Source of the DNA: Agromyces mariniharenae
GTDB taxonomy: Bacteria > Actinomycetota > Actinomycetes > Actinomycetales > Microbacteriaceae
Length of the DNA: 64,000 nt
Direction: 5' to 3'
NCBI RefSeq assembly: GCF_008122505.1
Contig: NZ_VSSB01000001.1
Location: forward strand, 2,650,891-2,714,890
The notes beneath the pieces were generated by a model. The model made no database searches. It was not told where the DNA came from and saw only the letters and a list, made by a program, of their open reading frames with translations. How positions within the stretch are numbered: the stretch's first letter is position 1; each line of letters begins with the position of its first letter. The translations under genes were made by a program, and so were the position numbers. Below, one piece after another: positions 43,964 to 52,586 of the stretch.

Positions 43964-45226
43964 ATGAGGAAACTCGGCATCGTGGCGCTCGGCGCCGCGG
44001 CTGCGCTCACCCTCGCCGGTTGTGCCTCCGGAGGCAGCGGAGCCTCGGAGGAGAACGCCGAGATCCGCGTCTGGCTGGTCGGCACCGACACGCCCGACGA
44101 GGCGCGTCAGTACCTCATCGACACGTTCGAGGAGGAGAACCCCGGCTCGACCCTCGTCATCGAGGAGCAGTCGTGGGACGGCCTGGTCGACCGCCTGACC
44201 ACGAGCCTCTCCGGCTCGGACAGCCCCGACGTCGTCGAGGTCGGCAACACGCAGGCGTCGGCGTTCACGTCGGCCGGCGCGTTCCTCGACCTCACCGAGT
44301 ACTACGACCAGCTCGGCGGCGACGACCTGCTCCCCGGCTTCGTCGAGGCCGGTTCGTACGACGGCAAGTTCTACGCAGCCCCGCTCTACTCCGGCGCCCG
44401 CCTCGTGTTCTACAAGAAGGATGCGCTCGCCGCGTCGGGCCTCGCGGTGCCGACGACGCTCGACGAGTACATCGCGAACGGCGAGAAGCTCGCGGCCGAC
44501 AACCCCGGCAAGTCGGGGATCTGGTGGCCCGGCCAGGACTGGTACAACGCCCTGCCCTACATCTGGGAGAACGGCGGCGAGGTCGCGGTTCCCGACGGTG
44601 AGGAGTGGGACGCGCAGCTCAGCTCCGACGAGTCGATCGCCGGTCTCGAGCAGGTGCAGCAGGTCATGACGAACGCCTCGCGCGCTCCGAAGGACGGCAA
44701 CGAGACGAGCCCCGAGGTCGGCTTCTGCGACGGCACCACGCTGCAGCTGTCGGCTCCGAGCTGGGTCAAGTGGTCCATCCTCGCCCCGGCCGACGCCGAG
44801 GCGCCCGGCTGCCCCGACCAGGAGGCCAACCTCGGCGTCTACGCCCTCCCGGGCATGGACGGAGGCGCGGCGCAGGTCTTCGCCGGCGGCTCGAACATCG
44901 GCGTGTCGGCGAAGTCGGCGCACCCCGAGCTCGCGGTGAAGGCGCTCGAGATCATCCTCTCGGACGAGTTCCAGACGATCTACGGCGAGAACGGCCTCGT
45001 GCCGGCCAAGCTCTCGCTCGCCGACACCCTCGGCACCGACGAGGTCGCCCAGGCGATCGCGGCGGCCGCGGGCAACGCGAAGCTCACTCCGGCCTCGCCG
45101 AAGTGGGCCGACGTCGAGGCCGCGGGCATCCTGCAGGACCTCTTCGTCAACATCGCGCAGGGCGGTGACGTGAAGGCGCTCGCCGAGCAGGCCGACACGG
45201 ACATCGAAGCCATCCTCAACGGCTAG
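43964..45226 (+). CDS. Sugar ABC transporter substrate-binding lipoprotein
   Basis: A 420-residue extracellular solute-binding protein (family 1). It has a lipoprotein signal with lipobox LAGC at about residues 17-20 (LTLAGCASGGSG). The mature part starts IRVWLVGTDTPDEARQYLIDTFEEENPG and continues in the pattern of oligosaccharide binders. Aromatics in the ligand cleft (IWWPGQDWYNALPYIWENGG) suit sugar stacking. Context (hexosaminidase, nagB) suggests chitobiose or GlcNAc as ligand. GAAAGGAAA precedes the ATG. A long hairpin separates it from the permease genes. Confidence 0.92.
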   Translation: MRKLGIVALGAAAALTLAGCASGGSGASEENAEIRVWLVGTDTPDEARQYLIDTFEEENPGSTLVIEEQSWDGLVDRLTTSLSGSDSPDVVEVGNTQASAFTSAGAFLDLTEYYDQLGGDDLLPGFVEAGSYDGKFYAAPLYSGARLVFYKKDALAASGLAVPTTLDEYIANGEKLAADNPGKSGIWWPGQDWYNALPYIWENGGEVAVPDGEEWDAQLSSDESIAGLEQVQQVMTNASRAPKDGNETSPEVGFCDGTTLQLSAPSWVKWSILAPADAEAPGCPDQEANLGVYALPGMDGGAAQVFAGGSNIGVSAKSAHPELAVKALEIILSDEFQTIYGENGLVPAKLSLADTLGTDEVAQAIAAAAGNAKLTPASPKWADVEAAGILQDLFVNIAQGGDVKALAEQADTDIEAILNG

Positions 45227-45247
45227 TCGGACCCGTCCGGCTCGCGC

Positions 45248-45286
45248 GCGGTGCGGCGGCGACCCCCCTTCCCGCCGCCGCACCGC
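45248..45286 (+). promoter_or_regulatory. Intercistronic hairpin between binding-protein and permease genes
   Basis: A perfect 14-bp stem (45248-45261 with 45273-45286) and 11-nt loop inside the operon. Such hairpins commonly protect the upstream mRNA or attenuate transcription, keeping the binding protein more abundant than the permeases. The rest of the 157-bp gap is C-rich and holds no gene. Confidence 0.55.
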
Positions 45287-45383
45287 ACCCCACCCCCGGA
45301 CGACGCCGACCACACACGGCGCGTCCGGACCGGGGGCGGGCCCCACCGCCCGCCCCCACCCCTCGACTCCCAGGAGCACCACC

Positions 45384-46373
45384 ATGACCACGGTCGACCG
45401 CGGACTCGACCCCGCACCGAGCGCCTTCGAGGGCGAGCGCCTCCTGGCGCCGAACCCGAAGCCCGCCGGCCCGCGCCGCCGCCGCCGCGGCGGACTCGCC
45501 CCCTACGCGCTGCTCGGCCCGGCGATCGTCATCCTGGCGCTCATCACGGGCTGGCCGCTCATTCAGCTCGTCGTCACCTCGTTCCAGCAGTTCGGCCGCG
45601 CCCAGGTCTTCGGCGCCCCGCCCGAGTGGGTCTGGTTCGAGAACTACGCGAACGTCCTGACCGACCCCGTGTTCTACCAGGTGCTCGCGCGCACGCTGGT
45701 CTTCTCGGCCGCCTGCGTGATCGTCACGATGCTCGTCGGCACGCTCGTCGCCCTCATGATGATGCGGTTGCCGAAGCCGTTCCGCATCCTCCTCTCCGTG
45801 GGCATGCTCCTCGCCTGGGCGATGCCGGCCCTCACCGCCACGGTCGTGTGGGGCTGGATGTTCGACACGGCCTACGGCGTCGTCAACTACGTGCTCGTGA
45901 ACTGGTTCGGCCAGGAGCAGTACTTCCAGCACTCCTGGCTCATCGACCCGCTGAGCTTCTTCCTCGTCGCGGGCATCATCATCGTGTGGGGCGCGGTGCC
46001 GTTCGTGGCCTTCACGCTCTACGCGGGCCTCACCCAGGTGCCCGACGAAGTGCTCGAGGCGGCCCAGCTCGACGGCGCCGGCGGCGTCAAGCGGTTCCGG
46101 CTCATCATCTTCCCGTACCTCAAGCCGATCTTCCTGATCGTGACGATCCTGCAGGTCATCTGGGACCTGCGCGTCTTCACGCAGATCTTCGCGCTGCAGG
46201 ACATCGGCGGCATCCGGGCACTGACCAACACGCTGGGCGTGTACATCTACCAGATCTCGATCGCGGGCGGCGAGTTCGGCCAGGGCGGTGCGATCGCGGT
46301 CATCACGGCGATCCTGCTCATGTCCATCTCGATCTACTACATCCGCCAGGTCACCAAGGAGGAGGAGCTGTGA
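45384..46373 (+). CDS. Sugar ABC transporter permease (MalF type)
   Basis: A 329-residue inner-membrane permease with six main helices. The first is LLGPAIVILALITGWPLIQLVV after a basic cytoplasmic head. The EAA loop that docks on the ATPase reads EAAQLDGAGGVKRFRLIIFPYLKP. The ATG follows CAGGAGC. Its stop overlaps the GTG of the second permease. No ATPase gene lies in the operon, as in other actinobacterial carbohydrate systems that share one MsiK-type ATPase. Confidence 0.93.
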   Translation: MTTVDRGLDPAPSAFEGERLLAPNPKPAGPRRRRRGGLAPYALLGPAIVILALITGWPLIQLVVTSFQQFGRAQVFGAPPEWVWFENYANVLTDPVFYQVLARTLVFSAACVIVTMLVGTLVALMMMRLPKPFRILLSVGMLLAWAMPALTATVVWGWMFDTAYGVVNYVLVNWFGQEQYFQHSWLIDPLSFFLVAGIIIVWGAVPFVAFTLYAGLTQVPDEVLEAAQLDGAGGVKRFRLIIFPYLKPIFLIVTILQVIWDLRVFTQIFALQDIGGIRALTNTLGVYIYQISIAGGEFGQGGAIAVITAILLMSISIYYIRQVTKEEEL

Positions 46374-47296
46374 GCGCCACCGTCGCCCCCGGCCAGCAGG
46401 TCGGCGGACTCATCGCCGAGACCGGGTCGTCGCGCAGCGTGCGCCGCACCGGCGGCGGGCGCCGTCGGATGACCACGTGGGTCCTCAGCGCCGTCTCGGT
46501 CGTGCTCTTCGTGATCTTCGTGTTCCCCGTCTACTGGATGGTGAACACGTCGTTCCAGCCGAACAACCAGATCCGCGGCTCCGAGATCCACTTCTGGCCC
46601 GACAACTTCACGCTGCGCAACTACGAGACGGTGCTGTTCGATCCGGGTCGCACGCCGTTCCTGCCGGCGGCCGCGAACTCGCTCGTGGTCACGATCCTCA
46701 CCGTGATCGTCGCCCTGGTCTTCGCGTTCCTCGCATCGATCGCGGTCACCCGCTTCCGCTTCAAGACCCGCCGCCTGTTCATCGTCACGATCCTGGTCGT
46801 GCAGATGATCCCCGGCGAGGCGATGATCGTCTCGGTCTTCCGGGTCATCGACGGCTGGCACCTGCTCAACACGATCATCGGCCTCACGCTCGTGTACATC
46901 GCGACGGTGCTGCCGTTCACGATCTGGACCCTGCGCGGGTTCGTGAACGGCGTCCCGGTCGAGCTCGAGGAGGCCGCGATGATCGACGGATGCTCCAGGG
47001 CGGGCGCCTTCTGGCGGGTCACGTTCCCCCTGCTCGCGCCGGGCCTCATCGCCACGGGCGTCTTCGGGTTCATCCAGGCGTGGAACGAGTTCATCATGGC
47101 GCTCGTGCTCAACGCCCGGCCCGAGATGATGACGCTGCCGGTGTGGCTGCGCACCTACCTCGTGGCGAACGGCACGACGAACTGGGCCGCGATCATGGCG
47201 GGCTCGACCCTCATGGCGATCCCGGTCATCGTGTTCTTCCTCCTCGTCCAGGGCCGCATGACGAGCGGACTCGTGAGCGGGGCCGTCAAGGGATGA
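46370..47296 (+). CDS. Sugar ABC transporter permease (MalG type)
   Basis: A 308-residue partner permease. TM1 (WVLSAVSVVLFVIFVFPVYWMV) follows a basic head. The EAA loop is EEAAMIDGCSRAGAFWRVTFPLLAP. A C-terminal helix leads into GRMTSGLVSGAVKG, the usual MalG-like end. GTG at 46370 (GTGA overlap with the previous stop) follows GGAGGAG. The next gene starts at its stop codon (ATGA), so the operon continues without a gap. Confidence 0.93.
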   Translation: MSATVAPGQQVGGLIAETGSSRSVRRTGGGRRRMTTWVLSAVSVVLFVIFVFPVYWMVNTSFQPNNQIRGSEIHFWPDNFTLRNYETVLFDPGRTPFLPAAANSLVVTILTVIVALVFAFLASIAVTRFRFKTRRLFIVTILVVQMIPGEAMIVSVFRVIDGWHLLNTIIGLTLVYIATVLPFTIWTLRGFVNGVPVELEEAAMIDGCSRAGAFWRVTFPLLAPGLIATGVFGFIQAWNEFIMALVLNARPEMMTLPVWLRTYLVANGTTNWAAIMAGSTLMAIPVIVFFLLVQGRMTSGLVSGAVKG

Positions 47297-48864
47297 CCGG
47301 GCAGCACCCCACCGGCGCGGGCGACGACCTGCGCCGGGACATCCTCACGACCCTGCTCCCGGGCTTCCCCGGCGTGGCGGCGCCCGAATGGCTGCTGCGA
47401 CGGCTGCGCGACGGGCTCGGCGGCGTGTGCCTGTTCGGGCAGAACCTCGCGTCGGCCGAGCAGCTGCTCGCACTGAACACCGCCCTGCGGGGGGCGAACC
47501 CGCTCGCGGTCGTCGCCATCGACGAGGAGGGCGGGGACGTCACGCGCCTGTTCTACGACCGCGGCGCGCCCTACCCGGGCAACGCGCTGCTGGGTCGGAT
47601 CGACGACGTCGACCTCACCGAGCGGGTCGCCCGCACGGTCGGCGAGGCGCTCGCCGCCCTCGGCTGCACGGTCACGTTCGCGCCCGACGTCGACGTGAAC
47701 TCGAACCCCGACAACCCGGTGATCGGCGTGCGCAGCTTCGGCGCCGACCCGTCGCTCGCGGCGCGGCACGCGGCCGCCTGGGTACGCGGCGTCCAGTCGA
47801 CGGGCGTGGCCGCGAGCGCGAAGCACTTCCCCGGCCACGGCGACACCGCGACCGACTCGCACCTCGCGCTGCCGGTGGTCGACGTCGCGCTCGAGACGCT
47901 CCGCGAGCGCGAGCTCGTGCCGTTCCGTGCGGCGATCGCCGCCGGAGCCCGCACCATCATGACCTCGCACATCCTCCTGCCCCGCCTCGACGCGGAGCAG
48001 CCCGCGACCCTCTCCCCGCACATCGTGCAACGCCTGCTCCGCGGGGAGCTGGGGTTCGAGGGCGTCATCGTCACCGACGCCCTCGACATGCACGGGGCGA
48101 GCGGCGTGCACGGCATCCCCGAAGCCGCCGTGCTCGCCCTCGCCGCCGGCTGCGACCTGCTCTGCATCGGCAGCGACAACACCGACCAGCAGCTCGACGA
48201 GATCGTGGCGGCCGTCGAGGCCGCCGTCGCTGCGGGCCGACTCCCCGCGGAACGCATCCGCGAGGCCGCAACGCGCGTGCGCGGGCTCGGCGCGTCGGCG
48301 CCGGCGCTGCCCGCGTCGGTCGCGTCCGCATCGCTCGAGCCGGTGCACGACGCGAGCGAGCTCGCCCGCATCGCCGCCGCGTTCGACGTGACGGATGCCG
48401 CGCGCGAGCGGCTCGCGGCATCCGACCTCCTCGGCACCGTGGTGCGCGTCGACACCGTCGCGAACATCGCGATCGGCGTCGCGCCGTGGGGCCCCTTCGC
48501 GGTCGACGCCGCGGCGCGGGGGGAGCGGTGGCCGGATGCCGCGGGCGTCGTCGCCGTCTCGGCGGACGCCCCCCTCCGGGATCCAGCGTCGCTGCCCGGA
48601 CCCGTGCTCCTCGTGGGCAAGGACCTGCACCGGCATCCGTTCGCCGCCGAGGCGATCGCCGCGCTGCGGGCCGCGCGCGACGACGTCGTCACCGTCGACA
48701 TGGGGTGGCCGTCCGAGGATCGCGCGTATGCCGACATCGCGACCTTCGGCGCCTCCCGCCTCGTGGGCGAGGCGCTCATCGCGCTGCTCGACTCGACGCT
48801 CGCCATGCCGGCGACGCCGCCAGCCGCTCCCGCGCGCACTCCGGTCGCGCTGGACGCGACATGA
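47293..48864 (+). CDS. Glycoside hydrolase family 3 beta-N-acetylglucosaminidase (NagZ-like)
   Basis: A 523-residue GH3 enzyme without signal peptide, hence cytoplasmic. The family motif KHFPGHGDTATDSHLALP includes the Asp-His pair of NagZ-type hexosaminidases. The nucleophile is probably Asp262 in VIVTDALDMHG. A C-terminal extension of about 170 residues follows the barrel. In this operon it probably cleaves imported GlcNAc disaccharides (chitobiose or muropeptide-derived) to GlcNAc for the ROK kinase encoded next. It overlaps both neighbours by 4 bp. Confidence 0.9.
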   Translation: MTGQHPTGAGDDLRRDILTTLLPGFPGVAAPEWLLRRLRDGLGGVCLFGQNLASAEQLLALNTALRGANPLAVVAIDEEGGDVTRLFYDRGAPYPGNALLGRIDDVDLTERVARTVGEALAALGCTVTFAPDVDVNSNPDNPVIGVRSFGADPSLAARHAAAWVRGVQSTGVAASAKHFPGHGDTATDSHLALPVVDVALETLRERELVPFRAAIAAGARTIMTSHILLPRLDAEQPATLSPHIVQRLLRGELGFEGVIVTDALDMHGASGVHGIPEAAVLALAAGCDLLCIGSDNTDQQLDEIVAAVEAAVAAGRLPAERIREAATRVRGLGASAPALPASVASASLEPVHDASELARIAAAFDVTDAARERLAASDLLGTVVRVDTVANIAIGVAPWGPFAVDAAARGERWPDAAGVVAVSADAPLRDPASLPGPVLLVGKDLHRHPFAAEAIAALRAARDDVVTVDMGWPSEDRAYADIATFGASRLVGEALIALLDSTLAMPATPPAAPARTPVALDAT

Positions 48865-49787
48865 GGCTCGGCATCGACATCGGCGGCACGAAGACCGCCG
48901 CGGTCGCGATCGGCGCCGATGGCGAGCTGAGCGACCAGGTGCGCATGCCCACCGGGTTCGGCGCCGACGAGGTGGTCGCCACGGCGCTGCGCACCGTCGA
49001 GCGCATGACGCAGCTCGCGGGCGTCGCGGCGGGGGCGTTCACGTCGATCGGCATCGGCATCCCCGGCGCGGTCGACAGCACGACGGGTCGCGTCGCGCAC
49101 GCCGTGAACCTCGGCCTCGAGGGCCTCGACCTCGGCCCCCGCCTCGCCGACCGGCTCGGCGTCGAGGTGCGCGTCGAGAACGACGTGAAGGCGGCGGCGC
49201 TCGGCGCCCACCACCTGCTCGGCATCGCCGACGGCCTGCGCACGCACTCGATGGCGTACCTCAACCTCGGCACGGGGCTCGCGGCGGGCATCGTGCTCGA
49301 CGGCCGGCTCCTCCGCGGCGGGCACGGCGTCGCCGGCGAGATCGGCCACATCCCGGTCGACCCGGCCGGCGAGGTGTGCGGATGCGGCCAGCGCGGATGC
49401 CTCGAGACCCTCGCCTCGGGCTGGGCGATCGCGCGCGCCTGGCCGTCGGCCGACCGTCACCCGGCCCGCGCGCTGTTCGACGCGGCCGCGGCCGGCGATC
49501 AGGCCGCGGTCGACGTGCGCGAGCGCTTCCTCACGGGCGTCGCTGCCGCCGTGCGACTACTCGTGCTCACGACCGACGTCGACGACGTGGTGATCGGCGG
49601 CGGGCTCGCCGCCCTCGGCGACGACCTCCTCGGTGGGACGCACCGTATCCTGAACGGGTGGGCCGATTCGTCGGCCTTCCTCGCATCGCTCGACCTCGCC
49701 GCTCGCGTGCAGGTCATCCCACCAGGATTCCCGGCGGCCGCCGTTGGTGCCGCCCTCGTAGGAGGACACCGATGGCCGAAGTCGTGA
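48861..49787 (+). CDS. ROK family sugar kinase (probable N-acetylglucosamine kinase)
   Basis: A 308-residue kinase lacking a DNA-binding domain. ATP-binding motif DIGGTKTAAV at the N-terminus, sugar/catalytic segment VENDVKAAALGAHH (catalytic Asp in ENDV), LNLGTGLAAGI, and zinc motif CGCGQRGCLE. Operon position between hexosaminidase and nagB makes GlcNAc the likely substrate, giving GlcNAc-6-phosphate. Glucokinase activity cannot be excluded. A nagA needed for the next step is absent here and occurs at 57399-58556. Confidence 0.88.
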   Translation: MRLGIDIGGTKTAAVAIGADGELSDQVRMPTGFGADEVVATALRTVERMTQLAGVAAGAFTSIGIGIPGAVDSTTGRVAHAVNLGLEGLDLGPRLADRLGVEVRVENDVKAAALGAHHLLGIADGLRTHSMAYLNLGTGLAAGIVLDGRLLRGGHGVAGEIGHIPVDPAGEVCGCGQRGCLETLASGWAIARAWPSADRHPARALFDAAAAGDQAAVDVRERFLTGVAAAVRLLVLTTDVDDVVIGGGLAALGDDLLGGTHRILNGWADSSAFLASLDLAARVQVIPPGFPAAAVGAALVGGHRWPKS

Positions 49788-50557
49788 TCGTCGCCGATGA
49801 GGACGCCGCCGGCGCCCTCGTGGCCGACGCGATCGTCTCCCTCATCCGCCAGAAGCCCGACGCCGTGCTCGGGCTCGCGACGGGCTCGACGCCGCTCGCC
49901 AGCTACCGGGCGCTCGCCGACCGCATCGCCGAGGAGCGCATCGACGTGCGCGGCGTGCGCGGCTTCGCCCTCGACGAGTACGTCGGCCTGCCCGCCGGGC
50001 ACCCCGAGAGCTACCGCTCGGTCATCTCGCGCGAGGTCGTGGAGCCGCTCGGCCTCACGCCCGAGCTCGTGCGCGTGCCGAACGGCGACCCCGCGACGAT
50101 CCGCACCGCGGGGTCCGACTACGAGGCCGCGATCGACGCGGCCGGCGGGGTCGACCTGCAGATCCTCGGCATCGGCCGCACCGGCCACATCGGCTTCAAC
50201 GAGCCCGGATCCTCGCTCGCATCGCTCACGCGCGTGAAGACCCTCACCGAGCCGACCCGCGTCGACAACGCGCGGTTCTTCGACTCGCCCGACGACGTGC
50301 CGATGCACTGCATCACGCAGGGCATCGGCACGATCCTGCGCGCCCGGCACCTCGTGCTGCTCGCGTTCGGCGAGGCGAAGGCGCACGCGGTCGCCGCGGC
50401 GGTCGAGGGCCCGGTCACGGCGAGCCAGCCCGGCTCGGCGATCCAGCTGCATCCGCACACGACCGTGATCGTCGACGAGGCGGCCGCGGCCGAGCTCGAG
50501 AACCTCGACTACTACCGGCATGCGTGGGCGAACAAGCCCGCCTGGCAGGGCATCTGA
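49772..50557 (+). CDS. nagB: Glucosamine-6-phosphate deaminase
   Basis: A 261-residue NagB converting GlcN-6-phosphate to fructose-6-phosphate and ammonia. Visible: GLATGSTPLASYR phosphate loop, ALDEYVGLPAGHPESYR with the catalytic Asp, LGIGRTGHIGFNEPGSSLAS with the catalytic His, and HCITQGIGTILRARH. The ATG at 49772 follows GGAGGACACCG and overlaps the end of the kinase gene by 16 bp. The allosteric C-terminal tail is short, as in monofunctional Gram-positive NagB. Confidence 0.96.
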   Translation: MAEVVIVADEDAAGALVADAIVSLIRQKPDAVLGLATGSTPLASYRALADRIAEERIDVRGVRGFALDEYVGLPAGHPESYRSVISREVVEPLGLTPELVRVPNGDPATIRTAGSDYEAAIDAAGGVDLQILGIGRTGHIGFNEPGSSLASLTRVKTLTEPTRVDNARFFDSPDDVPMHCITQGIGTILRARHLVLLAFGEAKAHAVAAAVEGPVTASQPGSAIQLHPHTTVIVDEAAAAELENLDYYRHAWANKPAWQGI

Positions 50558-50571
50558 TCCGAGCCGACGTC

Positions 50572-50611
50572 GCGGCATCCGCGTGCCCGGCTCTGATCGA
50601 GCGGATGCCGC
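50572..50611. terminator. Terminator of the amino-sugar operon
   Basis: GCGGCATCCGC (50572-50582) pairs perfectly with GCGGATGCCGC (50601-50611) around 18 nt. It lies between convergent nagB and the TetR gene, again using the GGATGCCGC word. Confidence 0.65.
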
Positions 50612-50620
50612 TCGCCGCCG

Positions 50621-51208
50621 TCAGTGCGGGAGCAGCTCGGGCAGCGCCCTGAGGTAGGCATCCTCGTCGAACCCGTCGACGAGGGCGCGCTGCACGATGA
50701 AGCCCGGACCGAGCCCGATGACGACCGGGACCGCGCGCGCCGCCCACGCCTCGGGGTCGCCCTCGACGTGCCCCGGCACCGCAGCCCATTCGGCCAGCCG
50801 CGCGTGCAGCGTCGCCTTCAGCCGACCGAGCACCTGCTGCACCTGTTCGCGGATCGCGGGATCGATCACGGCCTCCGCCCAGAGCTGCAGGAGCACGCCG
50901 CTGAACGGCTCGCGCCGCATGCCGTCGAGGAGGGTCGCGATGATCCGGCCGGGGGACGGCGGATCGCCCGAGCCGCGCATCGCCTCGAGCTCGCCGGCCC
51001 GCGCGTCGAGCACGCGGCCGGCGACGGCCGCGAAGAGCTCCTGCTTGCCCGCGAAGTGCCCGTAGATCGCGCCGGCCGAGAGCCCGGACTCCTCGATGAT
51101 GTCGGCCATCGACGTGCGCTGGTAGCCCTTCTCGGCGAAGCAGCGCAGGGCGGCGGCGATGATCTCGTCGCGTCGCGCGGTGCGGTAGGCCTCGGTCACT
51201 CGCGGCAT
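50621..51208 (-). CDS. TetR family transcriptional regulator
   Basis: A 195-residue repressor. The HTH domain is AALRCFAEKGYQRTSMADIIEESGLSAGAIYGHFAGKQELFAAV (residues about 18-60), followed by an all-helical ligand-binding domain. The ATG at 51208 has GGAAGGGG 6 nt upstream, so longer TTG-started forms are unnecessary. It is divergent from a membrane-protein gene across 101 bp containing two operator-like GAACG(T)TTC sites, and presumably controls itself and that neighbour. Confidence 0.92.
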   Translation of the reverse strand: MPRVTEAYRTARRDEIIAAALRCFAEKGYQRTSMADIIEESGLSAGAIYGHFAGKQELFAAVAGRVLDARAGELEAMRGSGDPPSPGRIIATLLDGMRREPFSGVLLQLWAEAVIDPAIREQVQQVLGRLKATLHARLAEWAAVPGHVEGDPEAWAARAVPVVIGLGPGFIVQRALVDGFDEDAYLRALPELLPH

Positions 51209-51231
51209 CCGTGCGCCCCTTCCAGCCAAAC

Positions 51232-51292
51232 CGAATGAACGTTCTTGACAAGCATAGGCGGCGGTCGCACACTAATAAAGAACGAACATTCG
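51232..51292. promoter_or_regulatory. Paired TetR-type operators
   Basis: CGAATGAACGTTCTT (51232-51246) and its inverted relative AAGAACGAACATTCG (51278-51292) match at 13 of 15 positions. The first contains the perfect core GAACGTTC. One site flanks each divergent start, which fits repression of both genes by the adjacent TetR protein. Confidence 0.65.
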
Positions 51293-51309
51293 CTTTTTTT
51301 GGAGGAATC

Positions 51310-52413
51310 ATGGCACACGCGGATGCCACGACCGAACGCACCCCGATCGGTCGCGTGCTCGGACTCGCGCTGGCCCTCGCGGCGGTCCTCGCCGTGATCG
51401 TGCTCGCCTTCTCGTGGCCGTCGGTGACGGCCGAGCCCAAGGACCTGCCCATCGCCATCACAGGCCCGGCCCAGGCGGTCTCCGCCGCCGAGGACGCGGT
51501 CGACCAGCAGTCGCCCGGCGCCATCGCGTTCAAGGAGGTCGACGACCGGGCCGCCGCCGTCGACGCCATCGAGACGCGCGAGGCCTACGGCGCGATCGTG
51601 CTCGGCCAGGAGCCAGAGGTGCTCACCTCGTCGGCCTCGAGCCTCGCCGTCGCGCAGCTGCTGGGCAACGTCGCCGGCCAGCTCGAGGAGGGCGTGAACG
51701 CGCAGGCGGCCGCAGCCGCCGCCGCGGCGGGGGCGCCGTCCGCGCCGCCGCACATCGAGGTCCCGGTCACCGACGTGGTGCCGCTCGCCGAGAGCGACCC
51801 GCGCGGCACGGGCCTCACCGCGGCGCTCTTCCCGCTCGTGCTCGGCGGCATGATCGGCGGCATCGCCATCTCGCTCGTCGTCATCGGCGCGATGCGGCGC
51901 GTCACCGCCGTCCTGGTGTACTCGGCCGTCGGCGGGCTCGCGCTCGCGGCGATCCTGCAGGGCTGGTTCGGCGCGCTGCAGGGCGACTACTGGCTGAACT
52001 CCGCGGGCATCGCCCTCGCGCTCACCGCGATCGCCGCGCCGATCACCGGGTTCGTCGCCCTCATCGGACGCGCGGGCATCGCCGTCGGACCGATCGTGAT
52101 GCTGCTGTTCGCCAACCCGATCTCCGCGGCGGCGATCCCGAAGGAGTTCCTGCCCGTGCCGTGGGGCGAGGTGGGGCAGTGGTTCCCGCCGGGCGCCGCG
52201 GCCACGCTCATGCGCGAGCTGTCGTACTTCCCCGCGGCCGACACCACGTTCCCGTGGCTCGTGCTCACGGCGTGGGCGGTCGGCGGCATCCTGCTCTCGG
52301 TGCTCGGGCACTTCCGCACGGCGGGCGGCGCGGAGCCCGACGCGGAGGCGGCGCACGCCGACGAGTCAGGCGATGGGGCCGAGCTCAGGCAGGATCCGCG
52401 CGTGCCGGCCTGA
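51310..52413 (+). CDS. Membrane protein, ABC-2/YhgE-like permease type
   Basis: A 367-residue protein. TM1 (VLGLALALAAVLAVIVLAFSWP, about 14-35) is followed by an extracellular region of about 130 residues (EPKDLPIAITGP...), then five or six helices from residue 170 and a charged C-terminal tail. The layout resembles YhgE/Pip and ABC-2 permease relatives that export lipids or drugs. No ATPase is adjacent. A strong GGAGGAATC precedes the ATG at 51310. The divergent TetR gene and operators imply induction by a small molecule, so efflux is a reasonable but unproven role. Confidence 0.8.
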   Translation: MAHADATTERTPIGRVLGLALALAAVLAVIVLAFSWPSVTAEPKDLPIAITGPAQAVSAAEDAVDQQSPGAIAFKEVDDRAAAVDAIETREAYGAIVLGQEPEVLTSSASSLAVAQLLGNVAGQLEEGVNAQAAAAAAAAGAPSAPPHIEVPVTDVVPLAESDPRGTGLTAALFPLVLGGMIGGIAISLVVIGAMRRVTAVLVYSAVGGLALAAILQGWFGALQGDYWLNSAGIALALTAIAAPITGFVALIGRAGIAVGPIVMLLFANPISAAAIPKEFLPVPWGEVGQWFPPGAAATLMRELSYFPAADTTFPWLVLTAWAVGGILLSVLGHFRTAGGAEPDAEAAHADESGDGAELRQDPRVPA

Positions 52414-52437
52414 GCCGAGGACGATCGCCTGAATCGG

Positions 52438-52467
52438 GATGGGCGTCGGCGCGAGCCGACGCCCATC
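52438..52467. terminator. Terminator with GNRA tetraloop
   Basis: A 13-bp perfect stem (52438-52450 with 52455-52467) closed by GCGA, 24 bp after the membrane-protein stop codon. Confidence 0.75.
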
Positions 52468-52470
52468 GGC

Positions 52471-52586
52471 GTGCCGGGTTCAGCGGGGTGCCTTCGCGCG
52501 TTCGCCGGGCCCGGCGGCTGCCTCCGCGCGTGCGGCGGGCTCTGCGGCTGTTGTCGCGTGCGGGGGGCTCGGCGGCTCAGTCGGCG
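52471..52586. repeat. Degenerate ~29-bp tandem repeat, four units
   Basis: Units of 28-30 bp begin near 52471, 52500, 52530 and 52558 with GTGC/GTTC plus a G-rich core and GCGGCTG or similar. The last runs into the 3' end of the YrdB-like gene. Conservation is imperfect and the function is not evident. Confidence 0.45.
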
